Below are positions 7,793 through 14,029 of a stretch of DNA of 38,226 nucleotides, in pieces. Location: contig DUDF01000015.1 in NCBI GenBank assembly GCA_012959435.1, positions 1 to 38,226 on the forward strand. Reading direction: 5' to 3'. Position 1 is the first letter of the stretch; each line of letters begins with the position of its first letter. The position numbers and the translations under genes are program-made. Below the pieces are notes generated by a model. It saw only the letters and a list, made by a program, of their open reading frames with translations. It was not told where the DNA came from and ran no database searches. The DNA comes from Candidatus Poseidoniales archaeon (GTDB lineage Archaea > Thermoplasmatota > Poseidoniia > Poseidoniales > Thalassarchaeaceae).

Positions 7793-8290
7793 ATGGCTAC
7801 ACCACATGAGTTTAGCAACACCGGAGTTGAAGCCATGCCAGAACCACCAATGATTCTCAATAATGACGAATATGATGAAATTGAAAACGCGATTATTTCA
7901 ACAGAAGAACTCGGTGCAAAAGTTCGCCAACTTTTCCGCAACAATTCTGATGATGATGTTTACGACATTTCGTGGGAAGTAGATGCCGCGGTAGAAGCGT
8001 TAGATGTCTTTGCATCACGTTGGACAATTGAGATTCTTGCCACACTGTACATTGCTGGTGAGCGCCGCTTCAATGAACTGCGCCGATTACTAGTAGGAAT
8101 TTCTAGCAGAACTTTGTCTGATAAGTTAACTACCCTGAGATTGTCTGGATTTGTTGATCGTATCGTGATTGATGGCCCACCTGTGAAAGTCACCTACAAA
8201 CTTACAGACCATGGTCGACGTTCAGGACGCCTTCTTAGTCCATTAGTTGCATATATGAAACTCAACAATGAAAGCGTCAAGAAAGCGTGA
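7793..8290 (+). CDS. HxlR-family winged-helix transcriptional regulator
   Basis: 165-residue DNA-binding protein. Residues ~65-160 form an HxlR/MarR-type winged helix: ALDVFASRWTIEILATLYIA (helix 1), GERRFNELRRLLVGISSRTL with SDKLTTLRLSGFVDR (helix-turn-helix), then IVIDGPPVKVTYKLTDHGRR (wing) and a C-terminal helix. The pattern RF-EL-R-L-GIS-RTLS-KL-L---G is diagnostic of HxlR. An unusual acidic N-terminal extension of ~60 residues has no cysteine, unlike the redox-sensing members of the family. It is followed after 13 nt by another regulator gene, so the two may form an operon. The target is unknown, and autoregulation through the palindrome at 7749-7762 is possible. Confidence 0.88.
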   Translation: MATPHEFSNTGVEAMPEPPMILNNDEYDEIENAIISTEELGAKVRQLFRNNSDDDVYDISWEVDAAVEALDVFASRWTIEILATLYIAGERRFNELRRLLVGISSRTLSDKLTTLRLSGFVDRIVIDGPPVKVTYKLTDHGRRSGRLLSPLVAYMKLNNESVKKA

Positions 8291-8303
8291 AATTTGGTGA
8301 AAA

Positions 8304-9005
8304 ATGCTGGTCACCGCACCAACACATACAATAGGGACCGGCAACAGAAGTAATCCTATGGCATTACTGAAGCAGTTAGGTGGCCGTCATGCTTTGTTTG
8401 GTGTCGCGGTTGCTGGATTAACTGGATTTGGTTCGTTAGCCGCAGGCATATTACCTTGGAATTGGTCAATTTCCGGTACTATTAGTTCATCTCACAATCG
8501 CAGTTGGGAGCACCCACTGCGAAGTAAAATCCTCGACACCCTCGGCTCAAACCCAGGGATTTGCTACCGCCAATTACAACGTAATCTCGATGTTGCAAAT
8601 GGGACTTTACGCCACCATCTTGATGTGTTGCAAACACAAAAAACTGTTACCACAATGCCAGTTAATGGTAGAACTTGCTACTACGCGGGGGCACCAAGTC
8701 AGATTGAGATTCTTCGAGACATGAATATCAAGGATGAGCAAGCAGCAGAGATGCTACCTGTTGGGCTATCACAAGTTCAGCGAGAAGTTGTCACACGCCT
8801 AGTTCAAGACCCCTTGCCAAAATCCCAAGCCTCACTGGCTCGCGACATCAGTCGCAGTCGTGCTTCTGTAAACAGCGCAATACTCGTGCTCCGCCGACGA
8901 GGTATTCTATCATGCCACGACCTAGATTTGGCTGAACACCTACATGGGCTACGTACTGGAACTCTTGATTACGAGTGGATTGATGAGCGACCTATTGCCG
9001 CATGA
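8304..9005 (+). CDS. Membrane-anchored tandem winged-helix regulator
   Basis: 233 residues. The N-terminus contains one likely membrane helix, ALFGVAVAGLTGFGSLAAGI (about residues 30-50). A first winged helix follows: HPLRSKILDTLGSNPGICYR, then LQRNLDVANGTLRHHLDVLQ and a wing containing GRTCYYAG. The second is LSQVQREVVTRLVQDP with SQASLARDISRSRASVNSAI and LVLRRRGILS. Two DNA-binding domains behind a membrane helix recur in archaeal one-component regulators. GGTGA lies 4 nt before the ATG at 8304, and an internal ATG at 8358 would keep both domains and the helix. It lies just downstream of the HxlR gene. The signal and targets are unknown. Confidence 0.78.
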   Translation: MLVTAPTHTIGTGNRSNPMALLKQLGGRHALFGVAVAGLTGFGSLAAGILPWNWSISGTISSSHNRSWEHPLRSKILDTLGSNPGICYRQLQRNLDVANGTLRHHLDVLQTQKTVTTMPVNGRTCYYAGAPSQIEILRDMNIKDEQAAEMLPVGLSQVQREVVTRLVQDPLPKSQASLARDISRSRASVNSAILVLRRRGILSCHDLDLAEHLHGLRTGTLDYEWIDERPIAA

Positions 9006-9132
9006 ACCACTAATTCGTGACTGAATTGACTTTGAAAAATCGCTTTGATGGAAGGCACTCCGCGTTAAGTAGTGCTGAATCAGCAAATAGTATCAATAGC
9101 ACTTAGAACCGACCCACTTCGCCAGTCACTAG

Positions 9133-10215
9133 ATGTTGAGACTTCGTCTTGAGCAACACCCAGCCCCTACAGGTAAGAAAGATGCTGACATGCTTCTAGC
9201 TTGGCTCCTTGATACACTTGGATTGGTGCGCCGACGCAATGATACTAATTCTACAGGCGCAACTCAACGACCACTTCACAGGTTAATGCGAGACCATTTG
9301 GTAAAAGAACCAATGAAAGGGGTTGATGCAAAGACATTAGCGGACCAACTAGGAATCAGTATGACCGCTCTTCACCATCATCTGAAAGGACTTCAATCTG
9401 TCAGAATTGTCGCCTCCAAAATTGGTGAAAATGGATGGCAGATGCACCACCTTCGTTGCGGTTCTCTTTCATCAGCCATCGACCTCCTACATTTGGAAGT
9501 CCGAGGAATACTCGCTCTACGCCTTGCCCCACTCAAAGAATGGCAAACAGGCTCAGTAACTCAGGAAGGTGACACTGACACAGATGTCCCAGACCTCAAA
9601 CTGCGAATCTGCGAACCTCGCCCTCTGCAAGGAAAAGAGGATGAAATAGATTCATTCCTGAATGATTTTGGTCTACGGGGAGAACGCCCTAAGCAAATAA
9701 GTGGCAACGATCTCACCCGCCTTATTTTTGAAAAAATGCTATCAGCAAATCACCCAATTTCACTGGACGAAGCGGTCGCTGAATGGGGGGCTACTCGCCC
9801 AAGACTGGCTAGAACTTTTGACCGCTTCAGGGCTGCTGGTTTGGCAGAACGAGTACTTCGCCATGACCGACTTTCAGTAATTCTCTGGGATGGACTCTCG
9901 ACCCAATATACTCGACGAGGGGAACAGTGGTTACTCACTAAAGGTGGATTAAGCAGATTAGACAAGAAAGTGGTTAAACAGATCACAAAATCTCTGCGAG
10001 AAAACAAATTTGATTCAGAACGATGTGCTGAACTTTTCTCTTCTGTAAGCATTGAGCAACAACGTTTGGCCATAAATCTCCTAGGGGGGCGCCTTCCTTA
10101 CGGATACAGACTCTCTGGCAGTTCAGGGGAAGATGTAGCCCGCCAAGTATCACAACGGGTTGAGAGCATATTCAGTCGATTAAAGCGAGTTGCTTCAACC
10201 ATTGATGACTTGTAA
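9133..10215 (+). CDS. Winged-helix protein with two predicted DNA-binding domains
   Basis: 360-residue probable transcription factor. An N-terminal ArsR-like winged helix covers about residues 55-110 (RLMRDHLVKEP, then DAKTLADQLGISMTALHHHL and KGLQSVRIVASK). A second, weaker one lies around 205-275 (LTRLIFEKMLSANHPISLDE, then RPRLARTFDRFRAAGLAERV, and a wing ending YTRRGEQWLLTKGG). The C-terminal 80 residues are basic and helical. There is no clear membrane helix, though residues 20-32 are hydrophobic. An alternative ATG at 9190 would remove the first 19 residues. It is the third regulator in a row on this strand, after a 127-nt gap in which no gene or clear promoter is visible. Regulon unknown. 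Confidence 0.72.
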   Translation: MLRLRLEQHPAPTGKKDADMLLAWLLDTLGLVRRRNDTNSTGATQRPLHRLMRDHLVKEPMKGVDAKTLADQLGISMTALHHHLKGLQSVRIVASKIGENGWQMHHLRCGSLSSAIDLLHLEVRGILALRLAPLKEWQTGSVTQEGDTDTDVPDLKLRICEPRPLQGKEDEIDSFLNDFGLRGERPKQISGNDLTRLIFEKMLSANHPISLDEAVAEWGATRPRLARTFDRFRAAGLAERVLRHDRLSVILWDGLSTQYTRRGEQWLLTKGGLSRLDKKVVKQITKSLRENKFDSERCAELFSSVSIEQQRLAINLLGGRLPYGYRLSGSSGEDVARQVSQRVESIFSRLKRVASTIDDL

Positions 10216-10219
10216 ATCA

Positions 10220-11227
10220 TCACTGATTTATTTGAATATCTCTAACTAAATTTGAGAGGAATTTTTCAACAGATTCTGACACCTGTTCTGCTTCTCTATT
10301 GACATGTAATTGAGTACGAAATGCCTTGCCTCCAGGCAATCCTTTAGTGAAAGCAAATGCATGACGTAGGCGATTTTTACTGCTATTTCCAATACTGACT
10401 TCCCTGTCAAGTTCAACATATCTCTTCCAAGCCCACAATCTCGCTGACATCGTTTCATGCATTTCGTCGCTGGATTCTGCCTCAGCCCATACCGGCTCAG
10501 AATTATCCCAACCAAGATCACTCTTGATTTGGTGGAAAATTGTTGGGCGACCAATTGCAGCCCTGCCAATCATCAATCCGGCCGCCCCAGTAATCGCTAA
10601 ACAATCGGATGCTGATTTAGCATCAACAACATCTCCATTTGCAATTACAGGAATATCTACTGACTGAACAATCTCAGCAATAGCCTGCCAATCAGCTTCC
10701 CCAGAATATCGCTGACGTAGTGTCCTACCATGTACACATATTCGCTCGGCCCCGACATCCTCGCAACGTTTGGCGAGTTCTAATGCGTTAGTCAATCCAT
10801 TACCAGTTCCAAGCCTCATCTTCACCGTGACGGGAACTCGTGAAGCCTCAACACATCTCTCGACCATGCCAACTAATTCATCCGGTTTGCCCATTAATGC
10901 GGCGCCGGCACAATGTCTAGTCACGATCGGTGCTGGACAACCAAAATTCAAATCGATAATGTCGGCCTTCTCTTGAAGAAGTTCACAACTTTTTACCATC
11001 TCATCGATATTACCGCCAAATATTTGCGGAATGAATGGTTTTTCTCGTTTATCGCTTTCAAGTTTCAACCAACTTTTGGCATCTTGGCGCGTCAAAGCAG
11101 CAGCAGCGGTGAATTCGGTAATAGTAAAATCAGCACCACATTCTCTTGTTAACAGGCGATATGCAAGTCCTGTGACGCCAGACATCGGGGCGAGAAACAA
11201 TGGAACTTGTTCAACCTCCACGACCAT
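10220..11227 (-). CDS. dus: tRNA-dihydrouridine synthase
   Basis: FMN-dependent TIM-barrel enzyme of 335 residues that reduces uridine to dihydrouridine in tRNA D-loops. Signatures in order are PLFLAPMSGVTGLAYRLLTR, the conserved ADFTITEF, PQIFGG, the catalytic-cysteine motif DLNFGCPAPIVTRHCAG, VTVKMRLG, ICVHGRTLRQRYSGEADW, IPVIANGDV and GLMIGRAAIGRP. The C-terminal helical domain follows. Length matches the Dus family. It is divergent from the S2 gene with a 77-nt spacer. The stop lies 4 nt from the convergent regulator gene's stop. Confidence 0.95.
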   Translation of the reverse strand: MVVEVEQVPLFLAPMSGVTGLAYRLLTRECGADFTITEFTAAAALTRQDAKSWLKLESDKREKPFIPQIFGGNIDEMVKSCELLQEKADIIDLNFGCPAPIVTRHCAGAALMGKPDELVGMVERCVEASRVPVTVKMRLGTGNGLTNALELAKRCEDVGAERICVHGRTLRQRYSGEADWQAIAEIVQSVDIPVIANGDVVDAKSASDCLAITGAAGLMIGRAAIGRPTIFHQIKSDLGWDNSEPVWAEAESSDEMHETMSARLWAWKRYVELDREVSIGNSSKNRLRHAFAFTKGLPGGKAFRTQLHVNREAEQVSESVEKFLSNLVRDIQINQ

Positions 11228-11304
11228 TAATCGGGGGGAGGGAGTGTTATGCTACTGAACTTACCCGCTCATTTACAAAAAAAGGATGATAGAAGCGGTT
11301 ATGA

Positions 11305-11943
11305 ATGGTTGTCCGGTCGCCGAGCCGAATGGCTGAACAGAGTGCTCCCCTGCTGGCGTACGAGGACTATGAAGCGAACGCTGTGCACATAGGTACTCAG
11401 ACTAAGAGTAAGGACATGCAGAACTTCATCTCCAAGACTGAAACCGACGGTGCAACAATCCACCTTATTGATGTCACTAAGACTGACGAAAGAATTGGGT
11501 TTGCTGCTAATTTCATCAACAATTACGACGGTCGAGACATACTTGTTGTAAGCGCTCGTCAGTATGGACAGCGCCCTGCTCGCATGTTTGCTCAAGCAAT
11601 CGGTGCTCGCCAAATAGTTGGCCGATTTATTCCTGGAACCCTTACCAATCCAAATCTGCGCACTTACATAGAGCCACGAGTTATCTTCGTGACCGACCCT
11701 CAAGCAGATGCACAGGCACTTTCAGAGGCTGTCAAGACTGGTTTACCTGTAATTGGCATCTGTGATACCAACAACCACCTTCGAAATGTTGACTTCTGCA
11801 TCCCTGCTAATAACAAGGGTCGCCGCAGCCTTGCACTAGTTTACTGGCTACTATCCCGTGAAGTGCTCAAAGCTCGTGAAGAAACTGATGATGCTACTTG
11901 GGCACATCACCAAAAAGTTGAGAGTTGGGAATCTTCCTTCTAG
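11305..11943 (+). CDS. rps2: 30S ribosomal protein S2 (archaeal/eukaryotic SA type)
   Basis: Small-subunit ribosomal protein of 204-212 residues with the archaeal/eukaryotic S2 pattern: YEDYEANAVHIGTQTKSKDM, IHLIDVTKTDERI, ILVVSARQYGQRPA, FIPGTLTNPNLRTYIEPRVI, GLPVIGICDTNN and NVDFCIPANNKGRRSLALVY. A second in-frame ATG at 11329 (MAEQSAPLLAYEDY) gives a start closer to most archaeal homologues. The ATG at 11305 lies about where transcription would begin if TTTACAAAA (about 11271-11279) is the TATA box. Neither start has a strong Shine-Dalgarno element. The usual ribosomal-protein neighbours are absent from this window. Confidence 0.95.
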   Translation: MVVRSPSRMAEQSAPLLAYEDYEANAVHIGTQTKSKDMQNFISKTETDGATIHLIDVTKTDERIGFAANFINNYDGRDILVVSARQYGQRPARMFAQAIGARQIVGRFIPGTLTNPNLRTYIEPRVIFVTDPQADAQALSEAVKTGLPVIGICDTNNHLRNVDFCIPANNKGRRSLALVYWLLSREVLKAREETDDATWAHHQKVESWESSF

Positions 11944-11947
11944 ATTT

Positions 11948-11990
11948 GAATCTAGATTCATACTATCAAGCGAACAATAGCGTACGCTAT
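11948..11990. repeat. Two perfect palindromes between rps2 and the nuclease-like gene
   Basis: GAATCTAGATTC (11948-11959, 12 bp) lies right after the S2 stop, and ATAGCGTACGCTAT (11977-11990, 14 bp) lies 52 bp before the next gene. Neither is followed by a T-run, so simple terminators are unlikely. Operator sites or a small RNA hairpin are possible. Confidence 0.45.
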
Positions 11991-12041
11991 CTGTAACATG
12001 CAGGCACAATGCTCTTGACTGAGCCCACTTAGTCTGTCGTA

Positions 12042-13277
12042 ATGGGTGACTCTTCATCAGCCAGTGCCGTCTCTTCAGACGGCTCAAACACAGGTCGAAA
12101 ATCTAAATTATTCGATGCATCACCGAGTGATGATGGAATTTGGCGAGACTCAGAAGGAGTCGCACTACCAGTTTCAGCAAGCGACTTAGAACGTCATGCT
12201 TATTGCCCGCTCTCATGGAAATTAGCTCGCTCGGGTGTAAAAGGTTCAGGCGATGCTATTGAACTCGGAAAACAGCGACACAAAGAAATCGAAATAGCGA
12301 TGACACATTACCAAAATCATGATTTGAAAGCAAGAAGAGAGATGGTTATCTGGACATGGTGGTTCGCAATTGTGGTTACTTTAACCATTGACACTACGGC
12401 ATTTTTCTTTGTGGAGGAGGGAATGATTACTGATATCAACTTTGGCCGCTTTGCTCGCTACCTTGCTCTTCTCGCCTTTGTTTGGTTAATCTTGGCAATA
12501 CTTCTATTGCTCATCCCATGGAGAAGATATCTTGGGACACCTTTTGGTTTGGCTCAGCCACCAACACCTTCTGAATTTAATATTGTTGACCTTGAACTAT
12601 ACTTATTTGAGAAACAAGACTCACATCCTGGTGGCTGGTGGGCTGGAGGAAAGGTTGAGTTCACAATCCTACTCGGGAGCATGACAATTGCTCTGCACGG
12701 ATTAGCACTGTTTGTGGCGCAACAGCGCTCAATAGCAACTTTTGTCCTATTGGTGGCTACACTAGGTTGGACTCTTATCGCATCTTGGCAACTTCACAAA
12801 GGATTGCTTGCAAATATTCGTGTTGAAGAAAAAGGCAAGGAACTTGGAATTGATAGTGGTTCTGTACTAGCATACAACGATGACTCAACTTCATCTGATC
12901 TTCTCAAAGACGACACTACAGGAATTAGAGGTCGGCCGGACCAAATCATCATCTTTGAAAATGATGTGGTACCAGTAGAACAAAAGACTGGAAAAATCCC
13001 TTCACAACCACACTTTAGTCATAAATTACAGGTATACGCTTATCTTCATCTTGTATCAAAAATAACCAATAATCAACTCAGGTATGGCATACTCCGTTAC
13101 GGAGATGATGCGATTCACAAAATTATTTGGGGAGATGGTGAAAGTAAAGTCCTGATGAAACACTTGAAAGAAATTCAAAGATTGATGGTAGAGGATGATG
13201 CTAAAAGAGACCACGATAGACCGGGGAAATGCCGAAATTGCTCTCGACGGCATCGCTGCCCAGAAGCACTTGACTAA
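12042..13277 (+). CDS. Cas4/RecB-like PD-(D/E)XK nuclease split by four transmembrane helices
   Basis: 411 residues. The outer parts match Cas4-type nucleases: SASDLERHAYCPLSWKLAR (Cys55), ELGKQRHKEIE (His80), RGRPDQIIIF (Asp300), VPVEQKTGK (Glu313, Lys315), LQVYAYLHL (Gln330, Tyr332) and a C-terminal cysteine cluster CRNCSRRHRC (397, 400, 406). With Cys55 this gives the four cysteines that hold an iron-sulfur cluster in Cas4 and AddB. Between His80 and Asp300 lie four hydrophobic segments (~102-124, 139-162, 207-226, 230-250). An even number of crossings would leave both halves in the cytoplasm, able to form one active site at the membrane. There is no cas1, cas2 or CRISPR array nearby, so a role in spacer acquisition is not supported. 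The substrate is unknown. It lies 98 nt after rps2 and overlaps the convergent lipoprotein gene by its stop codon. Confidence 0.75.
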   Translation: MGDSSSASAVSSDGSNTGRKSKLFDASPSDDGIWRDSEGVALPVSASDLERHAYCPLSWKLARSGVKGSGDAIELGKQRHKEIEIAMTHYQNHDLKARREMVIWTWWFAIVVTLTIDTTAFFFVEEGMITDINFGRFARYLALLAFVWLILAILLLLIPWRRYLGTPFGLAQPPTPSEFNIVDLELYLFEKQDSHPGGWWAGGKVEFTILLGSMTIALHGLALFVAQQRSIATFVLLVATLGWTLIASWQLHKGLLANIRVEEKGKELGIDSGSVLAYNDDSTSSDLLKDDTTGIRGRPDQIIIFENDVVPVEQKTGKIPSQPHFSHKLQVYAYLHLVSKITNNQLRYGILRYGDDAIHKIIWGDGESKVLMKHLKEIQRLMVEDDAKRDHDRPGKCRNCSRRHRCPEALD

Positions 13278-13900
13278 ACGGGGATGCATTCGTCAGGGTC
13301 TGCACGCTCAGGAAATTCAATACAAGGACGGATGATTGAAACCGATACTTCAAACTCATCGTGGAAGGAAATTTGGTCAATTGGAGTATCTAGTCCATAC
13401 CCTTGGGCATCAACTTCTAACTCCCATACCCCTAACTCAAACGGAGGGGAAAATCTCTGTAATGGTGGATAACGGTCTGTCGTGGCATTCTCTTCCCAAT
13501 ACGGTGTGTCTGTATTTTTATTAGCACCTGGCTCCCATAACATTGCGTGAACATATCGTACTGTACTAGTTAGATTACCAGTCTCAAAACCAGCGATTTC
13601 GCTGAAGTCCATCTGCACGCGGAAGAAAACCTGTATCTCTTTAACTTCAGTGTCAATACGAATTTGATGTGGTTGTGGATGGTAAATGATATCCTCAGGG
13701 TCTGTAGAATCAAAAACGCGGTCAAAACCGTACACATCAACAGCCTCATCGGTTTCTGGAACACCTCGCACCTTCTCCATCAATTCTCGGCTAACAACCA
13801 ATCCAATACAACCTGAAAAAGTACTCATAGAGAGTAAAATTACTGCGAGGAAGATGGGTTTGGCGGCTCTCATCGTATTGCGTTCAGCCACCCCTTTCAT
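13274..13900 (-). CDS. Predicted lipoprotein, function unknown
   Basis: 208-residue exported protein. A basic start (MRAAKPIFLAVILLSM) and hydrophobic stretch end in a lipobox-like STFSGC at about residues 26-31, suggesting lipid anchoring on the outer face of the membrane. The mature part has no recognised domain. It is acidic and aromatic, with several predicted beta strands and two cysteines near the C-terminus (RPCIEFPERADPDECIPV) that could form a disulfide. An internal ATG at 13873 gives a more typical signal peptide than the first ATG at 13900. Its stop codon overlaps that of the convergent nuclease-like gene. A GGGGTGG element lies between the two ATGs but is too far from the second to decide. 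Confidence 0.65.
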   Translation of the reverse strand: MKGVAERNTMRAAKPIFLAVILLSMSTFSGCIGLVVSRELMEKVRGVPETDEAVDVYGFDRVFDSTDPEDIIYHPQPHQIRIDTEVKEIQVFFRVQMDFSEIAGFETGNLTSTVRYVHAMLWEPGANKNTDTPYWEENATTDRYPPLQRFSPPFELGVWELEVDAQGYGLDTPIDQISFHDEFEVSVSIIRPCIEFPERADPDECIPV

Positions 13901-14029
13901 TTCAAGGCGATGGATGTAGGGGCGGTTGGGCGGCTAAGTTTGCCTGTCAGCACTCATAGGGGTCATCACGCTTGAAGCAGCTTTGACTCGTCATCATTCA
14001 GGCAATCCACCCTAGTAAGTGACTTGATT

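Noticed and set aside
7684-7944. 86-residue minus-strand frame over the hxlR-like gene start
   Set aside because: It runs through the promoter palindrome and the coding start of the regulator, and its codons give no recognisable protein; the GGAGG here better serves the 43-residue frame.
12042-13277. CRISPR adaptation module around the Cas4-like gene
   Set aside because: No repeat-spacer array, cas1, cas2 or effector gene is present in the window, so the Cas4-like motifs alone do not make a CRISPR locus.
13901-14029. Possible gene or RNA between the lipoprotein and CARDB-like genes
   Set aside because: No open frame with a credible start, no hairpin with T-run and no tRNA features were found; it is probably plain spacer.
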